From Coccinella septempunctata (lineage: Eukaryota; Arthropoda; Insecta; Coleoptera; Coccinellidae), in assembly GCF_907165205.1 (NCBI RefSeq), contig NC_058196.1, forward strand, positions 24,656,501 to 24,720,500: a DNA stretch of 64,000 nucleotides, written 5' to 3'. Positions 46,901 to 53,700 of the stretch are shown one piece after another. A program made the position numbers and the translations under genes. The notes beneath the pieces are model-generated. The model ran no database searches, was not told the origin of the DNA, and worked only from the letters and a program-made list of their open reading frames with translations. Positions within the stretch are counted from its first letter, which is position 1. Each line of letters opens with the position of its first letter.

Positions 46901-47655
46901 TTGAAAACGTCCGGAAGCATAGAGAAGTTAAATTGGTCAACAAATGGTATGGCAGATATGGTGCAATGAATTTGATTTCTAGCCCTTTCTACAAGGATAG
47001 AATGATCTTCGGAGAAAATCTAGTCGCTATTGAATTGCAAAAGCGTTTAATCACAATCGATAAACCAATATATGTAGGAATGTCTGTATTAGACATTTCA
47101 AAGGTTTGCTTGTATGAATTTCATTACGATTATTTCCAACCTAATTTCAAAGAAAGTATATTGAATTATGTAGATACTGATAGTTTAACTTATGAGGTAT
47201 CAAATCAAAATCCCTATGAGTGCATAAAACGAGATTGCTACACACGCTTTGATACATCTGACTATCCTAAAGGAAATCCATATGGAATTCCTCAAGTCAA
47301 TAAAAAAGTATTGGGTTTGATGAAGGATGAGAATAATGGTAAGATTATGACCGATTTCGTAGGATTAAGATCAAAAATGTACTCATTTCGTGTTGATAAA
47401 GAGGAAATAAAAAAAGTGAAAGGCATAAAGCGGAATGTGATTAAAAGCCTTTCTTTCGATGACTACTTGAAATGCTTGATTGATTCCAACACTAAATTAG
47501 TAAGACAAAGAAATATAATATCTAAATGTCATGATGTTTTTTCTATTGAGCAGGAGAAAATTGCATTGTGTAGTAGAGACGATAAAAGATACATCCTACC
47601 TAATTCACATTGTACTCTACCTTGGGGTCATTATCGAATACCATCATCATCCTAG
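43978..47655 (+). CDS. polB: Protein-primed DNA polymerase, family B
   Basis: 1,225 residues starting at the ATG at 43978; an in-frame GTG two codons earlier is not used as a start in eukaryotes. It replicates the element using a terminal protein primer. Proofreading exonuclease motifs: DFES (about residue 440, YCDFESYL), NLGGYDAHFL (about 573) and YLKTDIMLLADVF (about 723). Polymerase motifs: A, YLDVNNLYGWAMS (about 822); B, FKLMVNAVYGKT (about 963); C, YVDTDSL (about 1065). A C2H2-type finger (CDQCLNYF...KHIELC, about 386-405) precedes the exonuclease. An insert (VCHICEKTF ... DHDHFTGVCRGWAH, about 524-555) has the Cys/His layout of recombination endonuclease VII. The N-terminal third includes NNDQCCFLWSITACLHP, as in other insect Polintons. 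No stop or frameshift breaks it. It ends SSS just before the 258-aa ORF. Confidence 0.95.
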   Translation: MEVCNIDLFHNAMNLLFHENDIMIRKKWINLINKHIRLLKNLMKNTHHGQKFSIQSAICHLKRYKIQLKSFDAHRGEGIRSVRSNRVKWEDVQSAFESRIRTGVIINLKHTVVEEFLDDAFHLFKYRIRNVISSIGIVKVNLVFCGQFIKKSGDEELLDFKYFPTQNATIDGGTDLNDWFERNALNIIKQKLEEFQEKESGFALQSIVSLEVNMNKVEMGNGGSSFINLPEKIAAKKACINIKNNDQCCFLWSITACLHPASSHSDRVSSYPHPSTIFNCDGIDFPIKLKDIERFEMLNNVSVNVFSLQMVKNDDFIVVPSRICKSKIPQRHANLLLIQNIYNHIDDGKNAPIDAKIEYHYVYIKNLSRLVSKQLSKSKKNKFICDQCLNYFTTEEKLGKHIELCSNHEPCHIQFPEKSHVSFTNYRYKQRSPFVMYCDFESYLKPINDINLSCLKYQEHKPISAGFYLKSSYEDIVPSYYESYTGVDCMEWFSNKLCEIADRLCKIINDVKPINSTGSHSRVVCHICEKTFKADDKIVMDHDHFTGVCRGWAHNSCNLNFKKSFIIPVVFHNLGGYDAHFLIKEIAKQGRVSLLPLNKEKYISFTKYDENTQIQFRFIDSLRFLNSSLENLASYLSLNQFIELKKQFFDYNDDAFKLLTKKGVFPYDYISSVDKLNDTCLPSIEKFYNKLNYEEISDEQYLHAQLIWSTFNCQSLKDYMMLYLKTDIMLLADVFEQFRNSCIKEYELDPIHFYTLPGYTFQCMLKTTKIKLEIIKDIDILLFIENGIRGGISQCSNRYSTANNKYMGPKFDVNEPEKYLLYLDVNNLYGWAMSQFLPYGGFKWTDTNIDITQIPDDAPEGYILEVDLEYPAEIHDKHKDLPFCAESRIPPGSKFPKLLTTLYHKKNYIVHYRTLKQALSHGLVLKKVHRVLQFKQSAWLKMYIDKNTHLRQTAKNNFEKNLFKLMVNAVYGKTIENVRKHREVKLVNKWYGRYGAMNLISSPFYKDRMIFGENLVAIELQKRLITIDKPIYVGMSVLDISKVCLYEFHYDYFQPNFKESILNYVDTDSLTYEVSNQNPYECIKRDCYTRFDTSDYPKGNPYGIPQVNKKVLGLMKDENNGKIMTDFVGLRSKMYSFRVDKEEIKKVKGIKRNVIKSLSFDDYLKCLIDSNTKLVRQRNIISKCHDVFSIEQEKIALCSRDDKRYILPNSHCTLPWGHYRIPSSS

Positions 47656-47685
47656 ATTCCAGAGGGTGAGAGGGGGAGAAATATA

Positions 47686-48462
47686 ATGATGAATTATGCT
47701 GTGACAGCCATTGAGAGAACTTTCTCATACGACCCGAATTTGTCTGAGAAATTCATCAAAAAGTTTCCACAACAATATGAAGAATTTGAACAGTTTCCAA
47801 TAAAGGATTGGATGCTTGTGGGACAATTCATATTGTACTTACAGGGATTGATTCCAACCTTTGACATAATCGAAGTATGGATACTGGGTCCTCATCATGA
47901 TCTAATGATGGATTGGTTCCGTGGCAAATCCATATTGTGGACAAAGACAAATGAGGGCGATGATGATGATGATGATGATGATGAAAATCACGCAGATTTT
48001 CATTTTGAGTGGAATTTAATCAAATCTGATTCATATATATGTACGATTAATGAAATTACTATCAAAGTTCATGTTATGGAATACACAGATATGCCAGCGA
48101 AAAATATGTCGCATTGTCATTATTTGGACACGTTCAGTAAACTGAATGATTATTTTTCAAATCATGTTGACAGACGAGCATTGCTGTTAAAAAAATCCAT
48201 ATTGATTAATTCTTACTATAGTAAATGTCACTCTCATTGTGTTGAATCAATTGATTCTGAAATGTATAAAAATGTTTTAGTTTATAATCCTCCTCCTCTT
48301 AAATATTTGTCTTTTTTGAAATACTTAAGCGATCCCTCTGTGTACCCCATTTATAGATATTTATATGAAAAGTTGGAAAGGGAACCTCCAGATTTATACA
48401 AATCCTCATTTTGTTTCGATTCCGAATCTTCAGATTCGGACTCTGAAATATTTTATTTATGA
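47686..48462 (+). CDS. Polinton protein of unknown function with an acidic run
   Basis: 258 residues following the polymerase by 30 bases on the same strand. I do not recognise the family. It has a hydrophobic stretch near 47-65 (VGQFILYLQGLIPTFDIIEV), a run of eight Asp encoded by a GAT microsatellite at about 47960-47983, several His/Cys (MSHCHYLD; KCHSHCVES) and a Ser/Asp-rich acidic C-terminus (SESSDSDSE). The codon use and open length support a real gene. An AATAAA polyadenylation signal lies 55 bases downstream. Its position after polB suggests an accessory replication or host-interaction role, but that is inference. Confidence 0.7.
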   Translation: MMNYAVTAIERTFSYDPNLSEKFIKKFPQQYEEFEQFPIKDWMLVGQFILYLQGLIPTFDIIEVWILGPHHDLMMDWFRGKSILWTKTNEGDDDDDDDDENHADFHFEWNLIKSDSYICTINEITIKVHVMEYTDMPAKNMSHCHYLDTFSKLNDYFSNHVDRRALLLKKSILINSYYSKCHSHCVESIDSEMYKNVLVYNPPPLKYLSFLKYLSDPSVYPIYRYLYEKLEREPPDLYKSSFCFDSESSDSDSEIFYL

Positions 48463-48517
48463 AATATGTTAAATGAACCATTCAACATTGTAAATATGTG
48501 GATATATATGTATATGA

Positions 48518-48523
48518 AATAAA
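48518..48523 (+). terminator. Polyadenylation signal of the polymerase unit
   Basis: AATAAA 55 bases after the stop of the 258-aa ORF. The opposite-strand signal (TTTATT at 48549-48554) for the minus unit is only 26 bases away, so the two units converge here with almost no spacer. Confidence 0.55.
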
Positions 48524-48548
48524 TACTAAGAAATGTATAAAAAGTATT

Positions 48549-48554
48549 TTTATT
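48549..48554 (-). terminator. Polyadenylation signal of the minus-strand unit
   Basis: AATAAA on the minus strand, immediately downstream of the stop of the 209-aa ORF at 48560. Confidence 0.5.
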
Positions 48555-48559
48555 ATCCT

Positions 48560-49189
48560 TCACAAATATTTCTCTATGTCACAAAGAATGTTGTTTTCAT
48601 TTGAAATCATACATTCACATAATATCAAATTTTCAATAGAAGGATTGATCTGACAAAAAATTCCTATTAGTTCTTCTATGGATTTCGAACTATCTTTTTT
48701 AATATTGGTTATAGTTATCAGAAAATTCTTATAATAAGATTTGAAATCAAGTTTCCTAAGCATTTCCAATCTATTTCTGAGAAAACTTTTATTGAATTCT
48801 AGAATCTTAGCAACATCGTCGCTAATAAGATATAAATGATTTTCCTTCCTTGATATCATGATCATTTTGAATCCATTCACAGTTGTGGTTGTAACAGAAA
48901 TATCATCAATAAATCGAATATCATTTGCTTCATTCAAGTTGAGGATTTCAGTAAGCATCATCCATTGCATGTAATCAAACGAAATGAACATTTTTCCACC
49001 AAACATCAAAGAGTCTTCATTCGTTGACAGCTTCACTGAGGGTTCATAGTTTCTCGCACTACTTAAGCCGCAATCGATGTTATATCCTCCTGTTTTGAAA
49101 TTTGTATTCAAAACAAATTTTTTTTCGATATCAATCATTTCAGAATCGTAATATGGAGATGGATTAAATTCACTCTCTTGACAGTACAT
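48560..49189 (-). CDS. Polinton protein of unknown function (209 aa)
   Basis: An open minus-strand frame starting MYCQESEF, last gene of the leftward unit, 43 bases downstream of the integrase stop. Features: central FGGKMFISFDYMQWMMLTEI, VTTTTVNGFKMIMISRKENH and a C-terminal segment with Cys (ILCECMISNENNILCDIE). No family recognised, and no signal peptide or membrane segment. Length and position are compatible with one of the unnamed accessory ORFs that vary between Polintons. Confidence 0.65.
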   Translation of the reverse strand: MYCQESEFNPSPYYDSEMIDIEKKFVLNTNFKTGGYNIDCGLSSARNYEPSVKLSTNEDSLMFGGKMFISFDYMQWMMLTEILNLNEANDIRFIDDISVTTTTVNGFKMIMISRKENHLYLISDDVAKILEFNKSFLRNRLEMLRKLDFKSYYKNFLITITNIKKDSSKSIEELIGIFCQINPSIENLILCECMISNENNILCDIEKYL

Positions 49190-49232
49190 GTTGCTGAACT
49201 GAAGATCAAAGCGATACTAAATTAAAAAATCT

Positions 49233-50165
49233 CTATAAACGGTTGGATTTATCTATCCATGAATCATGTGACTGATCGAATCCAAGCCATCTCACAAGTA
49301 CTTTGTTTCCCCGCTCACATAGAATTTTTTCAACTAAATATATATCTGAGTTTGAAGCGCTTTGCAGTTCAGGCTCATAAAAAGCTCCTCGGATTGGATT
49401 ACCTTGTAAGTCATCAAGAAGGTAAGTTACTGGATTAGTAATTTGTATCTTACTGATTTTGAATATTTCTGTTGTCCAATTTGGTAAATAACCCTTAGAG
49501 AAAACATGTTTGAATTTACTTATACGCACAGTATCACCAACTTTAAATTTTCCTCTACCAGCTATTTTGATGTGATTGTACCGACTTCTAAGTAGGAGTT
49601 TCTCATTTGACTTATTTACTTCAATAGGACTCATTCCAATTGTTCTATGTTTAATTGTATTGTAATCAGCGACAATTTTCGGTAGGATTTGCAACCAATA
49701 GTATGTTCCATTCAAACTGAAATACTTGAATAGTTTTTCTTTAAGAGTTCGTATTACTCGTTCAACAATTGCTGCTTTTTTCACAGAATATGTATTGTAA
49801 TGATTGATCTTATATTTTTTCATTAGGTTTTTGAATTTAAAATTGAAAAACTCTCTTCCTTGGTCAGTCTGTAGGTTCTTGGGTCTTCTATTACTCTGTT
49901 TCAATATTTCCGAAAACGCCTTAGTAACTTCTTCGGCACATTTCGTTTTCAATGCTTTAGTCCAGACAAATTTGGAAAAGCAATCAATCACAACGAGAAC
50001 AAATGTATGATTTTTGTTTTCATCAGCATACGAGTCCATTTGCATCAAATCACTCTGCCACAAATCATCTATACCCTTGATGATAGTACGCCTTCGGAGG
50101 AAATTTTTTCTAGCTGGTCTATGCAGCTCATTAACCACTTGAACTTTCTCCTTTGAGTGCTCCAT
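49233..50165 (-). CDS. int: Retroviral-type integrase with C-terminal chromodomain
   Basis: 310 residues. It cuts and joins the element ends to make the 6-bp staggered insertion seen at both flanks. The rve core shows the catalytic triad: D39 (LWQSDLMQMDSY), D101 (NLQTDQGREF) and E135 (AAIVERVIRTLKE), with VVIDCFSKFVW between. A conserved YYWLQILPKIVADYNTIKHR block and the FKVGDTVRISKFKHVFSKGY SH3-like segment follow. Residues from about 272 form a chromodomain (YLVEKILCERGNKVLVRWLG, then SHDSWI), which in chromoviruses and Polintons is thought to steer insertion to modified histones. The N-terminal zinc finger is not evident. The start MEHSKEKVQVV fits the usual short leader of this family. 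All catalytic residues present. Confidence 0.95.
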   Translation of the reverse strand: MEHSKEKVQVVNELHRPARKNFLRRRTIIKGIDDLWQSDLMQMDSYADENKNHTFVLVVIDCFSKFVWTKALKTKCAEEVTKAFSEILKQSNRRPKNLQTDQGREFFNFKFKNLMKKYKINHYNTYSVKKAAIVERVIRTLKEKLFKYFSLNGTYYWLQILPKIVADYNTIKHRTIGMSPIEVNKSNEKLLLRSRYNHIKIAGRGKFKVGDTVRISKFKHVFSKGYLPNWTTEIFKISKIQITNPVTYLLDDLQGNPIRGAFYEPELQSASNSDIYLVEKILCERGNKVLVRWLGFDQSHDSWIDKSNRL

Positions 50166-50253
50166 TGGAAATGGTCTTTTTTTTTTATTGAGTAGGATAA
50201 CTATCGAGTCAGTTGTAGTTGTACCTAGTCTATTCGTAAAGTTAAAATCTCAA

Positions 50254-50673
50254 TCAATTCTTTGTGACCTTCTCACTAAACTTTATAACAAATGATCTGA
50301 AATCTTCCCTCAGTTCTTGTTTCAAATCCTGAAGACATTTTTCCTGGTTGGATAAAACATCGGAGATAATTTTCTCATGGCTGAGCTCCAACTCGTTTTT
50401 GATACTTTGGACTCTGATTCCTAAATCGCCCATTAAATTGATAACTTTGAGCAATTCATTGTCTAGAATTTCTTTAGTCACAACATCACTTTTTTCGGTA
50501 GGTATTCTCACATTGCATAGCTTACGATTACCGAAATCATAATCACCATCTGAAGTTAAAGGGAAGCTTTGAATTTCAGTACGTTTACGTTTATATTTAT
50601 TTTGCAGCCCTCGTGAGGTTCCACCAAACTTACTGAGAGGCATTCTTGAACTGTTGATCATTTCAAACTGCAT
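50254..50673 (-). CDS. Small coiled-coil Polinton protein
   Basis: 139 residues. The N-terminus is basic and probably disordered (KYKRKRTE). The C-terminal half is a likely coiled coil (LLKVINLMGDLGIRVQSIKN, then ELELSHEKIISDVL...LQDLKQELREDF) with heptad-like spacing. It starts two bases after the stop of the upstream DUF8207-like gene (TAA-TA-ATG), so it is probably translated from the same mRNA by reinitiation. Family not recognised. Adjacent coiled coils in both genes suggest they may bind one another; that is inference. Confidence 0.65.
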   Translation of the reverse strand: MQFEMINSSRMPLSKFGGTSRGLQNKYKRKRTEIQSFPLTSDGDYDFGNRKLCNVRIPTEKSDVVTKEILDNELLKVINLMGDLGIRVQSIKNELELSHEKIISDVLSNQEKCLQDLKQELREDFRSFVIKFSEKVTKN

Positions 50674-50675
50674 TA

Positions 50676-51650
50676 TTAATATATAATGTTAGCTTCGCGT
50701 AGTTCTTCGATAATAGATTGGATTTCATTATCCACCGATGTATTACCTGCATCTCTTGACGCATGAAGTAATTGTAATCTATCAACTAGTTCATTCACAT
50801 CATTCCAATACACATACTCGATTGGTTTTTCATTGTATGTCAACAAACTACCTCCTTGAGTTGAAGTTAAAGGTTTTATAATTTCAACCCATTTAAATGC
50901 TGCTGATCCACGTCGTTGCTTTGTAGCATCAAACTGTCTCCTATGAACGTTTGTCAAATTTAAAACTGTTTTATAACATTGTGAATCCTCTTTCGTATAA
51001 TCGGTCGGTTGTTTATCGAATATCAGTCTGTACAGCCCTGGTGTACCGGGAAATCGTTCATTATTGTCTATTATAATCTCACTAGTTTTCCCATCAAAAC
51101 TGATAGCCTTGTTACCAAGGAACCATTTAGAAATTTTAGAATCGTATTTAGGCCCATATGTGATATCGACTACATTATCTTGTTCAGGGGATGACAATAT
51201 AGATGAAATATAATGTCTAGATTCAACTGGATACTGTTTCAAATATTCATCAACACTTGATTGGTACACATTTTCATACTGAGTCTCTTGACTTTCTTCT
51301 TCAGTGTTTTCCGGAAAGAAATCTTCCTTTGAAAAATATGAGGAATCTGACAGCCCTGCTGTCTGATGCTGTTTCAGAGCTGACAGCTTATCTGTCTGAA
51401 GCTGTGTTGGATCTGTCAGTTGAGCTGTCTTGAGCTGTACTGGAGGTGTATGGAGTTTCACAGTCTTCAATAAACCATCTGTTTGCTTATATTCTATTCT
51501 ATCTAGTCGTTTGGTGATCGGATCAAATAATTGAGAAATTGATCGATCGTCTTCATTTTTTCCTAGCTTGAATGTGAGAAACTTCTTTCTCACATCTCTT
51601 ATAAGTTGTTGTATTTTACGTTTTCTCTGCTGCTCAATAGCACTCTTCAT
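50676..51650 (-). CDS. DUF8207-like Polinton protein with N-terminal coiled coil and short repeats
   Basis: 324 residues. The C-terminal 170 contain the pattern I associate with DUF8207: DITYGPKYDSK..KWFLGNK, FPGTPGLYRLIFDKQPTDYT, YKTVLNLTNVHRRQ, AAFKWVEIIKPL and YVYWNDVNELVDRLQLLHAS then DNEIQSIIEELREANI. This domain recurs in arthropod Polinton loci; its function is unknown. The N-terminus is basic and helical (MKSAIEQQRKRKIQQLIRDV). Residues about 62-105 are degenerate 8-11-residue repeats (LKTVKL, QLKTAQL, QLQTDKL, QHQTAGL). It lies between the ATPase (52 bases upstream) and the coiled-coil ORF (2 bases), within the leftward unit. The domain name is from memory. Confidence 0.8.
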   Translation of the reverse strand: MKSAIEQQRKRKIQQLIRDVRKKFLTFKLGKNEDDRSISQLFDPITKRLDRIEYKQTDGLLKTVKLHTPPVQLKTAQLTDPTQLQTDKLSALKQHQTAGLSDSSYFSKEDFFPENTEEESQETQYENVYQSSVDEYLKQYPVESRHYISSILSSPEQDNVVDITYGPKYDSKISKWFLGNKAISFDGKTSEIIIDNNERFPGTPGLYRLIFDKQPTDYTKEDSQCYKTVLNLTNVHRRQFDATKQRRGSAAFKWVEIIKPLTSTQGGSLLTYNEKPIEYVYWNDVNELVDRLQLLHASRDAGNTSVDNEIQSIIEELREANIIY

Positions 51651-51701
51651 TACGGCTTAGTTTGATGTATACTGAGGGCATTTCATGTATTTACATAATT
51701 T

Positions 51702-52442
51702 TTATATTTGACTGAATTTTTTTTTTATGAACCTATCAAATCCTTGACGATAGCGTCCTCCATCAATATCAAAGTTTTTAACAATAACAATGAATCCATA
51801 TTTGGTTGAATTCCAACAGAATGCACACAGTTGTTTAAACTCTTCATATGACATATCCGGAGAGACATGCTCATTGAATGCATGTTTCAGATTAGTATCA
51901 TCTTGTTTGAATAATACAATAACATTCAAGTTATCACGACATAAGTGTTTGCTTGCCATAACATAAGTTTGACATAGAAATGCCACATCAATGGCCTTAT
52001 GTCGACCCATAGAGTAATAGGCTTTAATCTTATCTTGCTTATCTCCAACAACATCATCAAAAATAATGATAGAATTTTCTTCAGCGTCATTAGGATCAAT
52101 TATATCATCATTCTCCTTGTATGGATGATAACCTATTTCAGGCACGCCTTTCAGCACTTGTTCCAACAATTGATATTTCGGTTGATAAAGACTCTTAGAA
52201 TAAATATATATATTTTTGAATCGTAATCCATTCGGAGATAACAGTAAACTCAAAAGTGCATTGGATTTTCCACAACCACTTGGTCCGGCAAATAAAATTC
52301 GACAACTGTCAGGAAAGAGATCTCCATGTTTTGGAAATCTTTCATTTTCTAACATATCTAAATTATCAACTGATAAAACAGATGGTTGCTGTTCGACTTC
52401 CATCTTACAATCAAATAAAGCCAGATCCTCTTTCTGTCTCAT
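51702..52442 (-). CDS. Genome-packaging ATPase (FtsK/HerA, A32-like)
   Basis: 246 residues. It is expected to pump the element's DNA into its capsid using ATP. Walker A is AGPSGCGKSN (residues 52-61) and Walker B is SIIIFDDVV (residues 124-132). RHKAIDVAFLCQTY after Walker B is the sensor region, with the Gln typical of this family. Start MRQKEDLALFDCKMEVEQQP. It is the first gene of the leftward unit and shares a divergent promoter of only 49 bases with the spliced minor capsid gene. All motifs intact and length normal for Polintons. Confidence 0.95.
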   Translation of the reverse strand: MRQKEDLALFDCKMEVEQQPSVLSVDNLDMLENERFPKHGDLFPDSCRILFAGPSGCGKSNALLSLLLSPNGLRFKNIYIYSKSLYQPKYQLLEQVLKGVPEIGYHPYKENDDIIDPNDAEENSIIIFDDVVGDKQDKIKAYYSMGRHKAIDVAFLCQTYVMASKHLCRDNLNVIVLFKQDDTNLKHAFNEHVSPDMSYEEFKQLCAFCWNSTKYGFIVIVKNFDIDGGRYRQGFDRFIKKKFSQI

Positions 52443-52491
52443 TATATAATGTTATATATGAATAGAGCTTACACATTATTTATTCAGTATA
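52443..52491. promoter_or_regulatory. Compact divergent promoter between ATPase and minor capsid gene
   Basis: Only 49 bases separate the two start codons. Rightward, TATATATG at 52453 is followed about 30 bases later by a TCAGT initiator at 52484, giving a predicted leader of under ten bases before the ATG at 52492. A leftward signal is less clear but must lie in the same stretch or in the coding exon opposite. Confidence 0.5.
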
Positions 52492-53336
52492 ATGCTGACC
52501 ACCGCCAATGGTGGGGGTCTTATAAACTCCATAATAAATAAGCTTCCTATTGAACTCCATTTGCCTGGTGAGAAAAAAAAATGATGAAAGTTGTACGATG
52601 ATAATTAATATATTCTCTCTTTCTCTCTCTCTCTTTCTCTCTCTCTGTAGGATACTCATATTGTGGACCTGGTACTAAACTGCAAAAACGATTAGAAAGA
52701 GGTGATCCTGGAATAAATCCTTTAGATCAGGCGTGTAAGGTTCATGATATAACCTATAGCAGGACAAACAATTTAGAAGAAAGACATAAAGCAGACAAAG
52801 AATTGGAAGATAGAGCTTGGAATCGATTTCGCTCCAAGGACGCTTCGTGGCGTGAAAAAACTGCAGCGCTTTTTGTAACTGGTACTATGAAAGCCAAACG
52901 AAAATTAGGTATGGGATATCGAAAATCCTTCCGGACTGCTATATTGAACCCTGTGAATAAAATATTACAAAAATCTAATACGAATGATCTGAAGAAATCA
53001 GCATCCATAGCTCTGAGAGCAGCAAGAGCAGCTGTTAAAAGGGCAGGTGGTAAACGTAAAATACGAATTCCACGAACTATACCATTTGAAAGTAAGTGTG
53101 GTGGAGTACTACCATTAATGGGTATTTTAGCTGGTTTGGGTGCTATTGGATCAGTGCTTGGAGGAAGTGGTTCAGTTGCCAATGCTGTTATCAATGCCAA
53201 CAGAGCAAAAAAGAAGTTAGAGGAAGAAAAACGGCATAATAGGGCTATGGAAGCTATTGGACATGGATTGTTCTTAAAAAAGATGAATAAAGGTTATGGA
53301 CTATTTTTGAAGAAGCAAAAAAAAAAAAACCTCTGA
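52492..53336 (+). CDS. Minor capsid protein with phospholipase-A2-like domain (spliced, two exons)
   Basis: Exon 1 runs 52492-52567 (ATG...CATTTGCCTG), the intron 52568-52650 (GTGAGA ... polypyrimidine CTCTCTCTGTAG) and exon 2 52651-53336. The spliced frame is 253 codons. The joint creates the LPG-YSYCGPGT calcium-loop motif at residues 24-34, and PLDQACKVHDITYS follows with the His57-Asp58 catalytic pair, the same layout as the phospholipase A2 domain of parvovirus VP1, used to breach endosomal membranes. The middle is basic. The C-terminus GVLPLMGILAGLGAIGSVLG followed by GHGLFLKKMNKGYGLFLKK is like the pVI/pX-type minor virion proteins of adenoviruses and Polintons. The gene ends at an A13 tract that overlaps the protease frame. 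The intron is inferred from splice signals and restored homology, not observed. Confidence 0.85.
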
Positions 53337-53356
53337 AAAGTTTGCCCAAAAGGGCA
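53324..53356 (+). promoter_or_regulatory. Predicted -1 ribosomal frameshift site (A_AAA_AAC plus hairpin)
   Basis: The minor capsid frame ends AAA AAA AAC CTC TGA, so the classic slippery heptamer A_AAA_AAC (53324-53330) is in the right phase at the end of a 13-A tract. The stop is two codons away. A short hairpin TGCCC-AAAA-GGGCA (53343-53356) lies 12 bases downstream. A -1 slip would continue into the protease frame, which has no AUG of its own before the conserved domain. Confidence 0.55.
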
Positions 53357-53692
53357 TTATATGATCACGAGATATTACAATTTGCCCAAAGTATTCCTCA
53401 TTTTCGAGGTGTATTTATGCGAAACACTTTACCAAAAGCTATAAACAGAACAGAGTGTGGAGTTGTGAATTTAGATACTTCATATGGTCCAGGAACGCAC
53501 TGGGTTGCATATGTCAAAAAGGGAAAAGATGTAGAATATTTTGATAGTTATGGAAATTTGAAACCGCCTAAAGAATTAGTTCGTTATTTCAGAAACTCTG
53601 AAATTAAATATAACCAAACTGATTATCAGAGAACTAATCCCTACAATTGTGGTCATCTGTGTTTGGAATTTTTATCAAACAAAATGATATAA
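53342..53692 (+). CDS. Adenain-type cysteine protease (maturation protease), probably expressed as a -1 fusion
   Basis: It should cleave capsid precursors during virion maturation. The triad is visible: His in GPGTHWVAY (residue 53 counting from the TTG at 53342), Asp in VEYFDSYGN (68) and Cys in NPYNCGHLCLEFL (103). Length is normal for Polinton proteases. The frame is open from 53291, overlapping the minor capsid gene by 46 bases in the -1 frame. There is no ATG before the conserved FRGVFMRNTLPK block, where the only early Met lies inside the domain. Expression therefore needs either the -1 frameshift at the A13 tract, a non-AUG start at the TTG, or an indel in the A tract of this copy. The minor capsid-protease order suggests a polyprotein. 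Confidence 0.9.
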   Translation: MPKRALYDHEILQFAQSIPHFRGVFMRNTLPKAINRTECGVVNLDTSYGPGTHWVAYVKKGKDVEYFDSYGNLKPPKELVRYFRNSEIKYNQTDYQRTNPYNCGHLCLEFLSNKMI

Positions 53693-53700
53693 ATAAATAG

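Noticed and set aside
49804..50010. Plus-strand frame opposite the integrase
   Set aside because: Shadow of the integrase coding sequence; no domain of its own.
52754..53200. 148-aa minus-strand frame opposite the minor capsid gene
   Set aside because: Antisense shadow of a well-supported gene; its apparent Pro/Ala-rich composition is the complement of the Gly/Ala-rich capsid segment.
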